From Ectothiorhodospiraceae bacterium (lineage in GTDB: Bacteria > Pseudomonadota > Gammaproteobacteria > HK1), in contig JACKNM010000006.1 in NCBI GenBank assembly GCA_024234875.1, positions 186,001 through 250,000 on the forward strand: a stretch of 64,000 nucleotides of DNA, read 5' to 3'. Every line of letters starts with the position of its first letter. Positions within the stretch are counted from its first letter, which is position 1. The notes under the pieces were generated by a model. The model was given only the letters and a program-made list of their open reading frames with translations. It made no database searches and was not told the DNA's origin. This document shows, one piece after another, positions 48,055-57,901 of the stretch. The position numbers were made by a program, and so were the translations under genes.

Positions 48055-49709
48055 CGGTGCCGCGCGTGGCCCGGCTCGACCTCTGGCGCGGGGTGCTCCT
48101 GCTGGCGTTCGCGGTGGTCGGGCTGCTGCTCGTCTACCCGCTCTACAACATCTTCGCGGCGAGCTTCCTGGACAACGAGACCGGCGCCCTGACGCTCGCC
48201 AACTACCGGCGCGTGCTGGGGCATCCGTACTACCAGACCGCGATCGTCAACAGTCTGGTGATCGGTCTCGGTGGCATGGTCGCGGCGGTGGCTCTCGGCG
48301 TGCCGCTCGCGTACTGCGTGGCGCGCCACAAGGTCCGAGGCCGCGCGGTGATCACCACCCTCGCCATCCTCTCCCTGGTCTCGCCGCCGTTCATCGGTGC
48401 CTACGCGTGGATCACGATGCTCGGCTCGAACGGTTGGCTGCGTGGCTTCCTCTCCGACCTGGGTCTGGAGCTCCCGAGCATCTACGGCCCACTCGGGATC
48501 CTGCTCGTGTTCGGGCTCAAGTTCTATCCGTTCGTCTTCCTGCTCACCGTCGGCGCGCTCAACCTCGTCAACGCCTCGCTCGAGGAGGCGGCGGAGAATC
48601 TCGGCGCGACCGGCTGGCGCAAGCTGCGCATGGTGACCTTGCCGCTGGTGCTCCCCGCGGTCAGCGCGGGCGCGTTGCTCGCTTTCGTGCTCTCGCTCGC
48701 GGACTTCGGTACCCCGTCGATCCTGGGCCGCGGCTACCGCGTCCTCTCGACCACCGCATACAACCTGTACACGAGTGAGATCGGTGGCAATCCGGGTCTG
48801 GCCTCCACCGCCAGCATCGTGCTGATCGCCATCTCGTTGGTGGCGGTGGCGGCGCAGAAGCGGCTGGTCGCGCGACGTGAGTACGCCAGCGCGTTGACCC
48901 GTCGACCGGCGGTGCGCTCGCTCGAGGGGGTGCGGAGCTGGGTGGTGCACGGCCTGTGCTATCTCATCGTGGGTGTGAGCTCGCTGCCGTCGGTGGTGGT
49001 CGTCTACAACTCGTTCCGCAACACCAGCGGTCCGGTGTTCAAGCCGGGTCTCGGCCTCGACAGCTACCGCAAGGTCATCTCCGACGTGCCCGATGCCATC
49101 GTCAACAGCTTCGCGTTCTCGAGCGCCGCGGTGGTGCTGGTGGTCGGACTCGGGACCCTGATCGGTTATGTGCTCGCGCGTCGCCCCGGGATCGCCGCCG
49201 GCGCGCTCGATGCGCTGCTGATGATCCCCTACGTGGTGCCGGGGGTGGTGCTCGGGCTCGGCTTCGTGGTGTCGTTCAACGGCCCGCCGATCGAGCTGGT
49301 CGGAACCGGCGCGATCATCGTGCTCGTGATCTTCATCCGCCGGCTGCCGTACTCGGTGCGCTCGAGCGTTTCGATTCTGCGCCAGATTCGGGCGAGCCTC
49401 GAGGAGGCGGCGATCAACCTGGGTGCCTCGCCGTCGCGCGCGTTCGTGAAGGTCACCCTGCCGCTGATGCTCCCGGGGGTGCTGGCCGGAGCGATGATGG
49501 CGTTCGTCACCGCGATCAACGAGCTGTCGTCCTCGATCATCCTCTACGTCGGCGGCACCGTGACGATGCCGGTGCGCATCTACCTGGCGGTGCTCGACGG
49601 CGAGTTCGGGACCGCGGCGGCGCTGTCGACCGTCTTGCTGGTCACCACCGGAGTCGCGGTCGCCATCGTGCTGCGGGTGTCGGAGTCGCGCGAGGGCAGC
49701 TTCGTCTGA
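48051..49709 (+). CDS. iron(III)-type ABC importer permease (two fused halves)
   Basis: 552 residues with about 12 membrane segments and two EAA loops: EEAAENLGATGWRKLRMVTL and EEAAINLGASPSRAFVKVTL. One chain forming the whole channel is normal for FbpB/AfuB-type systems. Ends convergent to the luciferase-like gene. Confidence 0.94.
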   Translation: MTVPRVARLDLWRGVLLLAFAVVGLLLVYPLYNIFAASFLDNETGALTLANYRRVLGHPYYQTAIVNSLVIGLGGMVAAVALGVPLAYCVARHKVRGRAVITTLAILSLVSPPFIGAYAWITMLGSNGWLRGFLSDLGLELPSIYGPLGILLVFGLKFYPFVFLLTVGALNLVNASLEEAAENLGATGWRKLRMVTLPLVLPAVSAGALLAFVLSLADFGTPSILGRGYRVLSTTAYNLYTSEIGGNPGLASTASIVLIAISLVAVAAQKRLVARREYASALTRRPAVRSLEGVRSWVVHGLCYLIVGVSSLPSVVVVYNSFRNTSGPVFKPGLGLDSYRKVISDVPDAIVNSFAFSSAAVVLVVGLGTLIGYVLARRPGIAAGALDALLMIPYVVPGVVLGLGFVVSFNGPPIELVGTGAIIVLVIFIRRLPYSVRSSVSILRQIRASLEEAAINLGASPSRAFVKVTLPLMLPGVLAGAMMAFVTAINELSSSIILYVGGTVTMPVRIYLAVLDGEFGTAAALSTVLLVTTGVAVAIVLRVSESREGSFV

Positions 49710-49725
49710 ACCCGCCGGGGCCGCC

Positions 49726-50760
49726 TCAGAAGCCGGCGAACGGACAGGGTATGGCGCGGAGATCCTGGAGCAGGTCCGGCGGCAGGCCGGGCCCCGTGTC
49801 GGTCGGCTGGGTCTCGTTGACCACGTCGACGAGGCCGCCGTAGCGCGCCGCGACCTCACCGGCGATCACGTCGTGGGTGCCGACCGCGGCGAACAGACGG
49901 AGCACGTCGTCGGAGATGCATCCGGCGAGTCGGTCCCAGGCGCCCTCGACCGAGAGACGGTGCAGTCGGTGGCCGAGGTCCTCAAGGCCATGCGCCTCCC
50001 ACACCGGGAAGTAGGTCCGGGTGGAGCCGTAGAAGGCCACCCGGTAACGCACCCACTCGACCGCCCGCGCCACGCTCTCCTCGTCCGGGCCGGTGCACAG
50101 GAATCCGCCGCCGCTCACCTCGAAGCGCTCTCGCGGGCGGCCGGCGCGGGCGAGCCCCTTGCCGAGCTCCGGCAGCACCACCGTCTCGAGGTAGCGCCGG
50201 GTGCAGAACGGATGCAGGCGCACGCCGTCGCACCGCCGGCCGGCGAGGCGCAACATCGCGGCTCCCACCGCCGCGATGGTCACCGGTATCGGGGCCACTC
50301 CCTCGGCCGGGGGGCGGAAATTCGGTGGCATGAGGGTGAATCGGTAGTGCTCGCCCTGGAACTCGAGCGGGCCACCGTCACGCCAGCAAGCCCAAATCGC
50401 GCGTAACGCCTGGACGTATTCCTCGAGCCGCGGCGCCGGGGCCGACCATGGCACGCTGAAGCGCCGCTCGTTGTGTCCCTTGACCTGCGTCCCGAGCCCG
50501 AGCACGAAGCGTCCCTCGGATGCCACCTGGAGGTCGTGCGCGACGTTGGCCACCACCATCGGGCTTCGCGGGAAGGCGATTGCCACCGATGTCGCCAGGG
50601 TGACCCTGGACGTGGTGATGGCTGCCCCGGCGAGCGGCAGGAACGGGTCGTGACGGTTCTCCATCGTCAGCACCACGTCGTAGCCGGCGTCCTCCGCCGC
50701 CCGCGCGGCTCGAGCGGCACGGCGGAGATCGGCGTCGACGATTCCGGTGGCGATGCGCAT
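49726..50760 (-). CDS. LLM-class (luciferase-like) flavin-dependent oxidoreductase
   Basis: 344 residues. TIM-barrel of the bacterial luciferase/F420-dependent family: MRIATGIVDADLRRAARAAR, RVTLATSVAIAFPRSPMVVA, RFVLGLGTQVKGHNERRFSV. Similar proteins use FMN or F420 to oxidise small substrates. GGAG lies eight bases before the ATG at 50760; an ATG at 50790 is possible. It is the last gene of a loose leftward group starting with the alanine racemase. Substrate unknown. Confidence 0.87.
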   Translation of the reverse strand: MRIATGIVDADLRRAARAARAAEDAGYDVVLTMENRHDPFLPLAGAAITTSRVTLATSVAIAFPRSPMVVANVAHDLQVASEGRFVLGLGTQVKGHNERRFSVPWSAPAPRLEEYVQALRAIWACWRDGGPLEFQGEHYRFTLMPPNFRPPAEGVAPIPVTIAAVGAAMLRLAGRRCDGVRLHPFCTRRYLETVVLPELGKGLARAGRPRERFEVSGGGFLCTGPDEESVARAVEWVRYRVAFYGSTRTYFPVWEAHGLEDLGHRLHRLSVEGAWDRLAGCISDDVLRLFAAVGTHDVIAGEVAARYGGLVDVVNETQPTDTGPGLPPDLLQDLRAIPCPFAGF

Positions 50761-50837
50761 GGCGGCACTCCGTGGCGAATCGGTCGGCATTGTGGGCGAG
50801 CCGGGCGGCGCCGACCAGGGCCGGCGCTTGCGGACGA

Positions 50838-51629
50838 TCAGGTGGCGAGGGCGACCAACCCCTTCGCGAGCAGGGCGAGGGCGGCGGCGAGGAGCAGGGC
50901 CTGCAGTGCGCCGTAGAAGCGCTCCGGGCTCGAGGTCCGGAAGAAGCGGGTGCCGAGCCAGGTGCCGAGGAACACCGCCGGCATCAGCACCAGCGCCTCG
51001 GTCATCAGCTCGAGCGTGATCAGGGAGGCCGCCGACAGCAGCAGGATGCGAAACGCGATGAAGCTTCCCGAGAGCACGAGATTGGTGCTGCGCAGGCGCG
51101 CCGGATCGGGGCAGACCAGTCGCAGGTAACCGACCAGGAAGTAGATGCCACCGCCGCCGCTCACGGTGCCGAACAGGCCCGACGAGCCGGCGAGGGAGAT
51201 CACCATGCCGGGGGAGCGCAGATCGAACCGCCGCGAGAGGCGCTGCACCACGTGAAGGCGGTCCATGAGCACGATGGTGACGATGAGCGCGCCCATCACC
51301 ACCGTCAGCCCCTCGGGGCGCAGCCGGATCAGCAGCCAGGTTCCGACGGCGGTGCCGGCGATCAGGGCCGGGGCCACCGGCACCACCACGCGCCAGTCGG
51401 CGGTGCGGATGCCCTGAGGCAGCAGGTGGAGCTGCGACATCACCGCGGTCATCGAGACCAGGAGCACGGTGTGGTGCGGGCCGAGGACCCAGGTCGTGAG
51501 CAGCACGATCGGCATGTTGGAGCCGAACCCGAAGGCGCCGCGAATGTAGAAACCGAGGAGGTAGGCGCCGTAGACGAAGGCGATCTCCCAGGCCGAGAGC
51601 GTGATCAGACCATCGAGCAGTGAGCCCAT
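50838..51629 (-). CDS. TauE/SafE family sulfite/organosulfonate exporter
   Basis: 263 residues and about eight membrane segments. The family's twin repeats are seen: IRGAFGFGSNMPIVLLTTWV near the N-terminus and SSGLFGTVSGGGGIYFLVGY in the middle. GAAGGAG lies six bases before the ATG. Proteins of this family export sulfite, sulfoacetate or other small anions. The adjoining genes do not reveal which. Confidence 0.87.
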   Translation of the reverse strand: MGSLLDGLITLSAWEIAFVYGAYLLGFYIRGAFGFGSNMPIVLLTTWVLGPHHTVLLVSMTAVMSQLHLLPQGIRTADWRVVVPVAPALIAGTAVGTWLLIRLRPEGLTVVMGALIVTIVLMDRLHVVQRLSRRFDLRSPGMVISLAGSSGLFGTVSGGGGIYFLVGYLRLVCPDPARLRSTNLVLSGSFIAFRILLLSAASLITLELMTEALVLMPAVFLGTWLGTRFFRTSSPERFYGALQALLLAAALALLAKGLVALAT

Positions 51630-51774
51630 CCTCGCTCCTTCGGGGGCGGTGGTGGCGATTCGGTGGAGGCGGGGGCGCGGGTCCGCGTCGAGGCGGCGAC
51701 GTCACCCCCGCCCGATGCTCGGGGCGCGCGCACCGAGCGCGGCCGGCTCGGTGCCGGTTCCCGGGCTCGCCGGT

Positions 51775-52743
51775 TCAGAAGCTCCAGTGCGGTGGCGGCA
51801 CCCCTGCGATCGGCGAGCGCAGTGTGAACAGGGACCGGCCGAACAGCGAGCCGAGATAGACGTCGCGCAGATCGGCGCCGCCGAAGGTGATGCTCGCGAT
51901 GTTGGCGAGCCGACGGGTGGCGCCGATGTTCATGTCCTCGCGGGTGAAGGTCCCCTCACGCCAGTGGTCCATGCCGCGGGCGACGGCCTGCGGGTCGCAG
52001 TCCTCGAGCAAGATCGCCTGGGAGCCGTCGGCGGCCACCCGGACCAGGCGATTGCTCATCACGCTCGCGCACCAGATGCCGCCCTCGACGTCGAACTCGA
52101 AGCCGTCCGGCACCACCCCGTCGACGTACTCGACGACGGTCTCCCGCTGCCCCAGCCCGCGCTCGTGCAGCGGGAATCGTGACAGTCGACGCGCCACCGT
52201 CTCGTTGGCGTAGAGCCAACGGCCCGACGGGTCGACCTTGACCTCGTTGGTGTAGCCGAGGCCGTCCGCGACGATGCGCGCGCCCCGGTCGTCGAGCAGG
52301 ACCACGAAACCGTCGGCCACCTCGCGGTGGAACGCGCGGTCGCGCGGGATGCGCCACGTGCTCACCGAGATCCAGAGCCGGCCGGCGTCGTCGCGATGGA
52401 CGAAGTTGACCGGCGGCATCCGCTGACCGTCGATCTCGGTCAGCACCGGCTCGCAGCGGCCATCGGGATGCAGCCGCCACGCGCCGCCGGAGTCGCCCAG
52501 GTTCGCGAGCACGAAGCGCCCGCCCGGCTCCATCGACCAGCCGTTCGGCACGAGGTCGGCCGGGGCGCCGTCGGCCGCGACCAGCGGGTGGGCGACGCCA
52601 TCGGCGTCGAGTCGCGCCACGCCCCCGGCCCCCGGCGCGGCGTGACTCACCCATATGGCACCGGCGGCGGTGCAGGCGACGCACTCGGGGCGCACCAGGT
52701 CGCGGCCGAAGGTTCCGACCTGGTCGAGGCGGAACGCGGGCAT
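51775..52743 (-). CDS. SMP-30/gluconolactonase family protein
   Basis: 322 residues, six-bladed beta-propeller. The divalent metal residues are expected in PECVACTAAGAIWVSHAA, NGWSMEPGG, LGYTNEVKVDPSGRWLYANE and DGFEFDVEGGIWCAS, matching SMP-30 lactonases that open sugar or aldono-lactones. The ATG at 52743 lies 14 bases after the racemase stop; a GTG at 52755 is also in frame. It is probably co-transcribed with the racemase. Confidence 0.85.
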   Translation of the reverse strand: MPAFRLDQVGTFGRDLVRPECVACTAAGAIWVSHAAPGAGGVARLDADGVAHPLVAADGAPADLVPNGWSMEPGGRFVLANLGDSGGAWRLHPDGRCEPVLTEIDGQRMPPVNFVHRDDAGRLWISVSTWRIPRDRAFHREVADGFVVLLDDRGARIVADGLGYTNEVKVDPSGRWLYANETVARRLSRFPLHERGLGQRETVVEYVDGVVPDGFEFDVEGGIWCASVMSNRLVRVAADGSQAILLEDCDPQAVARGMDHWREGTFTREDMNIGATRRLANIASITFGGADLRDVYLGSLFGRSLFTLRSPIAGVPPPHWSF

Positions 52744-52757
52744 GTCGGCGCCCACGC

Positions 52758-53882
52758 TCAGACCTCGTCCGCCTGCACCACCACGCGCGGCACGCGGCCG
52801 CCGAGCGCGGTGAGGACCTCGAGCACCCGAGCGCCCTGCCAGCCCGCGACCTCCGCGAGGCCGATCGACACACCGTGGTCGGAGCCGATCAGGGTGACGA
52901 CCTCGCCGGCCCCGACACCGGGGACCGTGCTGAGGTCGACGATCGTGTGCTCGAGCGAGACTCCGAGCACCGGCGCCCGATGGCCGTGGACCAGCACCGC
53001 CGCGCTCGCCCCGGCACGCGCGTTGCGCAGGCCGTCGCGCATCCCGATCGGGAGCACCCCGACCCGCGAGCCCTGCGCGATGCGACCGTAGCCGGCGGTG
53101 CCGGGGCCCGGTGACGCGGTGTGGGTCTTCACCTGGAGCAGGCGGGTGCGCACCGCGACCAGCACCGGCTCGAAGCCGTCGCCGCCGACCAGCCCCGGGT
53201 CGACGACGTCGAGCCCGTAGAGGACGTGACCGGGGCAGACCGCGCTGCAGCCGTCGTCGAGGCCGACGACCAGGGCCGCGCTCGCCATCGCCTGGGTCAC
53301 CGGGATCTCGATGCCGTCACCGGCGAGCTCGGCGCACAGCGCCTGGAACGCCTCGATGCCCGCCATCGCCCAGGCTCGCCCGGGCTCGCTCGAGAACGGG
53401 ACATGCGTGTACAGGCCCGCCACCGTGATGCCCTCGAGCCGAACCAGCTCGCGGACCAGGGCCGCCGCCTCGTCGACGGCGACGCCCACCCGCCCGAGCC
53501 CACAGTCGACCTTGACGTAGACCGGCGTGCCGGGGATGCCCGCGCTGGCCGCGGCGCGGGCCGACGCCAGGTCGTGGACGGTGGGAACGAAGCCCTCGCG
53601 CACCAGCTCGGGGAGGTCGTCGGGCAGCGCGTTGGCGAACATCAGGATCGGCGTGCGCACGCCGGCGGCCCGAATCGCGCGCGCCTCGGCCGCGGAGCCG
53701 GTCGCCAGCATCTCGACCCCCTCGCGCTCGAGGGTACGCGCCGCCTCGACCGCGCCGTGCCCGTAGGCGTCCGCCTTCAGCGAGGCGATGACCCGCACCC
53801 CGGGGCGCGCTCGCCGCCGGATCTCGGCCAGGTTGCGGGCGAGCGCGGCGAGGTCGATCTCGATCCAGGCGCTCGGCGACAT
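52758..53882 (-). CDS. alr: alanine racemase family protein with non-canonical active site
   Basis: 374 residues, PLP-dependent. N-terminal barrel with the PLP Lys36 in SLKADAYGHG; the second catalytic residue, Tyr265, sits in TAGYGRIAQ. The usual IGYADG motif is IGMRDG here (Met281 for Tyr), and the CMDQ loop is replaced by SLEH at 309-312. The fold and the two catalytic residues are kept, so racemase activity is likely, but substrate preference may differ from alanine. GGAGG lies eight bases before the ATG at 53882. It may be co-transcribed with the SMP-30 gene. Confidence 0.83.
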   Translation of the reverse strand: MSPSAWIEIDLAALARNLAEIRRRARPGVRVIASLKADAYGHGAVEAARTLEREGVEMLATGSAAEARAIRAAGVRTPILMFANALPDDLPELVREGFVPTVHDLASARAAASAGIPGTPVYVKVDCGLGRVGVAVDEAAALVRELVRLEGITVAGLYTHVPFSSEPGRAWAMAGIEAFQALCAELAGDGIEIPVTQAMASAALVVGLDDGCSAVCPGHVLYGLDVVDPGLVGGDGFEPVLVAVRTRLLQVKTHTASPGPGTAGYGRIAQGSRVGVLPIGMRDGLRNARAGASAAVLVHGHRAPVLGVSLEHTIVDLSTVPGVGAGEVVTLIGSDHGVSIGLAEVAGWQGARVLEVLTALGGRVPRVVVQADEV

Positions 53883-53993
53883 GGTCGTGGCCTCCGTCGT
53901 CCTCGTTCCGCGGCGAGTGTAGTGCAACGCCGCGACCAGGCCGAGCCCGCCCGGCGGTGACAGGGCCCGACGCGGCGACGTAGCATTGGCCGC

Positions 53994-55964
53994 TTGCACG
54001 ATCCAGCCCACATCACTGCCTCGCCGCGACCGGCCGCCCCCGCCGCGGATGCTGCCTCCCGTGCCGCCGCGGCGGACCGGGTGCCGCTCGTCCCCGCCTC
54101 GGCGCGGGCCACCCGCGACGCGGTGGGCTTCGACGCGCGAACGCTCTTGCGCATCACCGCGATGGCGTTCACCCACCGCTGGCGCATGGCGTTGGCAATC
54201 GTCTCGACGGTGATCGCCGGGCTCGCCCAGATCGTCATCCCGGGCCTGATCGGACAGGCGGTGGACCATGCGCAGGGGCTGCTCGGCGATGCTGCGGTGG
54301 CCACGGCCCAGGTCCGAGCCGCCCTGTGGCAGACCGCCTGGTTGCTGGTGGCGGCGGCCGCGGTGCGCGGCGTCTCGACGATGACGCAGAACTACCAGGG
54401 GGAGGCGGTCGGCCACCTCATCGCGCACGAGATGAGGCTCGCCTACTACCGCAAGCTGCAGCGGCTGTCGTTCTCGTGGCACGACCGGGTCCACACCGGC
54501 GAGCTGATGACCCGCGGCATCCTCGACATCGAGGGCACCCGCCTCTGGGTCCACACCGGCATCCTGCGCATGGTGCTCCTGCTGGTGCTGATCGGCGGTG
54601 GGAGCGCCTACCTGGTCGACGTCGACCCGGTGGTCGGTGCGCTCGCGCTCGCCTTCGTGCCCTTCGTCGGCGTCGGCGCGACGGTCGCGCGGCTCAAGCT
54701 CAGGCGTCTTTGGTTCGCGCTGCAGGAGGAGCTCGGGGTGCTCACCCGGGTCATGGAGGAGAACCTCGGCGGCATCCGCGTGGTGCGCGCGTTCGCGGCG
54801 CAGGGCTTCGAGATGGCGCGGTTCGACGTGATCTCGCGGCGCGCGCTCGGCATCGCCCATCGCCGGATCGCGGTGTTCGTCAAGAGCACGACGACCATGA
54901 CCTACGCCTTCTTCCTGTCCATGACCCTGGTGCTCTGGGTCGGCGGGGAGCGGGTGATCGCCGGGCACATCACGGTCGGCGAGCTGACCGCCATCCTCGC
55001 CTTCATGACCATCCTGCAGCAGCCGGTGCGCCAGATCGCGTGGATGGTCAACTCCATCGCGCGCGCCTCGACCTGTGGTGGGCGCCTGTTCGAGATCCTC
55101 GACCTCGAGCCCGCGATCCGCGATGCGCCCGGCGCCCGGCCGCTCGAGGCCCCGGTCGGGGTGCTGCGCTTCGAGAACGTGTCCTTCTCCTATCACGCAC
55201 CCGCCGACGGGCCGCCGGCGGGTACGGCCGACGCCGAGGTGCCGGCGACGCTGGCCGGTGTGAGCTTCGAGGTCGGTCCGGGAAAGGTCCTCGGCATCGT
55301 CGGGCCACCGGGCAGTGGTAAGTCGACCATCGCCCACCTGATCCCGCGCTTCTACGACGTCACCGCCGGCACCATCACCATCGACGGCACCGACATTCGC
55401 GAGGTCACGCTGGACTCCTTGCGCGCCGCGGTCAGCGTGATCCAGCAGGATGCGTTCCTGTTCTCGTCCGCCATCGAGGCGAACGTCGCCTATGCCGATC
55501 CCTGGGCCGACCGCAGCGCCATCCGCCAGGCCACCGAGACCGCCCAGCTCCACCAGTACGTGTCGCAGCTCCCCGACGGCTACGGCACCCTGGTCGGTGA
55601 GCGCGGGGTGTCGCTCTCCGGTGGCCAGCGCCAGCGTCTCGCCATCGCGCGCGGCATCCTGCCCCAATCGCGGGTCATCGTGTTCGACGACTCGATGGCC
55701 GCGGTCGACGCCGGCACCGAGCGCCGAATCCGCGAGGAGCTGGCGGAGTTCACCGGGTCGCGCGCGACCATCATCATCGCCCATCGGCTGTCGTCCCTGC
55801 GCCACGCCGACGAGATCCTGTTCCTCGAGGCCGGTCGGGTGGTCGAGCGGGGCGACCACGCCGCGCTGATCGCATCGGGAGGGCGTTACGCCGAGCTGCA
55901 CGCGTTGCAGACCGATCCGCTCGGCCACACCGTCGGGCCCGGGACGCAGGAGCGTGAGTCGTGA
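53994..55964 (+). CDS. ABC exporter half (membrane plus ATPase), degenerate-site subunit
   Basis: 656 residues. Six membrane segments from about 60 to 350 (VSTVIAGLAQIVIPGLIG, FFLSMTLVLWVGGERVI), then the ATPase. Walker A GPPGSGKSTIAHL, signature GVSLSGGQRQRLAIARG. Walker B reads VIVFDDSMAAVD: Asp566 stands where the catalytic Glu is expected. That pattern marks the degenerate half of heterodimeric exporters. The TTG at 53994 is the only early start; the true start is uncertain. The next gene overlaps by four bases and supplies the canonical half. Confidence 0.9.
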   Translation: MHDPAHITASPRPAAPAADAASRAAAADRVPLVPASARATRDAVGFDARTLLRITAMAFTHRWRMALAIVSTVIAGLAQIVIPGLIGQAVDHAQGLLGDAAVATAQVRAALWQTAWLLVAAAAVRGVSTMTQNYQGEAVGHLIAHEMRLAYYRKLQRLSFSWHDRVHTGELMTRGILDIEGTRLWVHTGILRMVLLLVLIGGGSAYLVDVDPVVGALALAFVPFVGVGATVARLKLRRLWFALQEELGVLTRVMEENLGGIRVVRAFAAQGFEMARFDVISRRALGIAHRRIAVFVKSTTTMTYAFFLSMTLVLWVGGERVIAGHITVGELTAILAFMTILQQPVRQIAWMVNSIARASTCGGRLFEILDLEPAIRDAPGARPLEAPVGVLRFENVSFSYHAPADGPPAGTADAEVPATLAGVSFEVGPGKVLGIVGPPGSGKSTIAHLIPRFYDVTAGTITIDGTDIREVTLDSLRAAVSVIQQDAFLFSSAIEANVAYADPWADRSAIRQATETAQLHQYVSQLPDGYGTLVGERGVSLSGGQRQRLAIARGILPQSRVIVFDDSMAAVDAGTERRIREELAEFTGSRATIIIAHRLSSLRHADEILFLEAGRVVERGDHAALIASGGRYAELHALQTDPLGHTVGPGTQERES

Positions 55965-57826
55965 GCGGCGACGCACCCCGCCAGCCACTGCCGCCCCACC
56001 TCGGCCGGCGTGGGCGTCGCGCCCCGCTGGCGGTGGTCGGCTCCCAGGTCTCCTACGAGGAGGAGATGTTCGGAGCGGCGTTCGACGGCGTGGTGGTGCG
56101 CCGCTTCTGGGGATTCGTCCGCCCCTATCGCCGCCTCCTCGCGGTGGCGGTGGTCGGGGTCGTCATCTTCACCCTGACGCAGGTGATGGTGCCGCTGCTG
56201 GTGCGTTACGCGGTCGACCACGCGATGGCGGAGGGCTCGGGCGAGGTCGCGCTGCTGCGCGCCATCGCGCTCGGGTTCCTGGCCGTGGTGAGCGTGAACT
56301 ATGCGTCGAACATCACCCAGGAGCTGATGGTCGGGCGCATCGCGGGACACCTCCTGTTCGATCTCCGTCGGGCCATGTATCGGCACCTGCAGGACGTCTC
56401 GCTCGGGTTCATGGACAAGACCGAGGTCGGGCGTCTGATGTCGCGCCTGCAGGGCGACGTGAGCGCGCTGCAGGAGTTCCTCGAGACGTCGATCTTCGCC
56501 ATCGGCGACTTCGTGCTGCTGCTCGGAATCGTCACCGTGCTGCTCACGCTCGACGTCCGACTCGGGCTGTTGACCCTCGCGGTGGTGCCGGCGTTGCTGC
56601 TGGTGCGCCTGGTGTGGCTGCCGCGGGCGAGGGCGGCGTTCCTGCGTGCGCGCGAGACCAGCTCCGCGGTGAACGGCGCGTTGGCCGAGAACGTCCACGG
56701 CGTGCGCGCGATCCAGGAGATGGTGCGCGAGCCGGTCAACTACACCCTGTTCGAGGACAAGGCCGGCGAGAACCTGCGGTCCCACATGGTGGCCTCGCGG
56801 TACTCCAACGCGATGGTCCCGGTGGTCGAGTTGCTCACCGGCGCGGCGATGGCGGTGGTGGTCGTGGTCGGTGGCTCGATGGTCCTCGACGACGCGCTGC
56901 CGCTCGGTGTCATGGTCGCGTTCCTGTTCTACGTCCAGCGTTTCTTCGACCCGATTCGCTCGCTGACGCTCCAGTACAGCATCATGCAGCGCGCGATGGC
57001 CTCGGGGCAGCGGATCTTCGAGGTCCTGGACGTGCCGGTGGACGTGCGCGAGCGTGACTCGGCGCAGGATCTGGCACCGGATGCAGGGGCGTCGATCGAG
57101 TTCCGCGACGTCACCTTCGGCTACGAGCCCGGCCGGCCGGTGCTCGAGCGCGTGAGCTTTCGTGTCGAGCCCGGCGAGACGGTGGCCCTGGTCGGACCCA
57201 CCGGATCCGGGAAGACCAGCACCATGGCCCTCGTCAAGCGCTTCTACGATGTCTGGGAGGGGCAGGTGCTGGTCGGTGGGCACGACGTGCGCGAGCTCAC
57301 TCGCCGAACGCTGGGCCGTAACATCGCGATGGTCCTCCAGGAGCCGTTCCTCTTCTCCGGGACCATCGCCGACAACATCCGCTACCAGAAGACCGAGGCC
57401 TCCCAGGCGGAGGTCGAGGCGGCGGCGCGGGCGGTCGGGGCGCACGACTTCATCATGCGTCTCCCGCACGGATACGACACCGAGCTCGACCAGCGTGGCA
57501 CCAACATCTCGCTCGGCCAGCGTCAGCTCGTCAGCTTCGCGCGCGCGCTCGTCGCCGACGCGCCGATCCTGGTCCTCGACGAGGCTACCGCCAATGTCGA
57601 CAGCTACACCGAGCGTCAGATCCAGCGCGCGCTCGCGCGCCTGCTGGAGGGCAGGACGGCGATGGTGATCGCCCACCGCCTGGCCACGGTGCGCGGAGCC
57701 GATCGCATCCTCGTGCTCCAGGACGGGAAGCTGATCGAGCGCGGCAACCACGACGAGCTGGTCGCCCACGGCGGCCTCTACGCGCGGCTCTATCGGCTCA
57801 ATCATGCATCGTTCGACGACCTGTGA
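55961..57826 (+). CDS. ABC exporter half (membrane plus ATPase), catalytic subunit
   Basis: 621 residues. Six membrane segments, with the long N-terminal SQVSYEEEMFGAAFDG lead. Walker A GPTGSGKTSTMALVK, Walker B ILVLDEATANVD with Glu541 intact. The signature is ISLGQRQ (517-520 SLGQ) rather than LSGGQ. Together with the Asp566 subunit this gives one full and one degenerate ATP site, as in YheI/YheH, BmrCD and TM287/288-type exporters. GTG start overlaps the first subunit's stop (GTGA). Cargo may be lipid-like or drug-like. Confidence 0.92.
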   Translation: MSGDAPRQPLPPHLGRRGRRAPLAVVGSQVSYEEEMFGAAFDGVVVRRFWGFVRPYRRLLAVAVVGVVIFTLTQVMVPLLVRYAVDHAMAEGSGEVALLRAIALGFLAVVSVNYASNITQELMVGRIAGHLLFDLRRAMYRHLQDVSLGFMDKTEVGRLMSRLQGDVSALQEFLETSIFAIGDFVLLLGIVTVLLTLDVRLGLLTLAVVPALLLVRLVWLPRARAAFLRARETSSAVNGALAENVHGVRAIQEMVREPVNYTLFEDKAGENLRSHMVASRYSNAMVPVVELLTGAAMAVVVVVGGSMVLDDALPLGVMVAFLFYVQRFFDPIRSLTLQYSIMQRAMASGQRIFEVLDVPVDVRERDSAQDLAPDAGASIEFRDVTFGYEPGRPVLERVSFRVEPGETVALVGPTGSGKTSTMALVKRFYDVWEGQVLVGGHDVRELTRRTLGRNIAMVLQEPFLFSGTIADNIRYQKTEASQAEVEAAARAVGAHDFIMRLPHGYDTELDQRGTNISLGQRQLVSFARALVADAPILVLDEATANVDSYTERQIQRALARLLEGRTAMVIAHRLATVRGADRILVLQDGKLIERGNHDELVAHGGLYARLYRLNHASFDDL

Positions 57827-57901
57827 TTACACTCTCGCGCCGACGACGACACGGCCATCCACCTGACCGGGCGCGCGCGCCCGCATCGACCGGAGCTCGA
57901 C

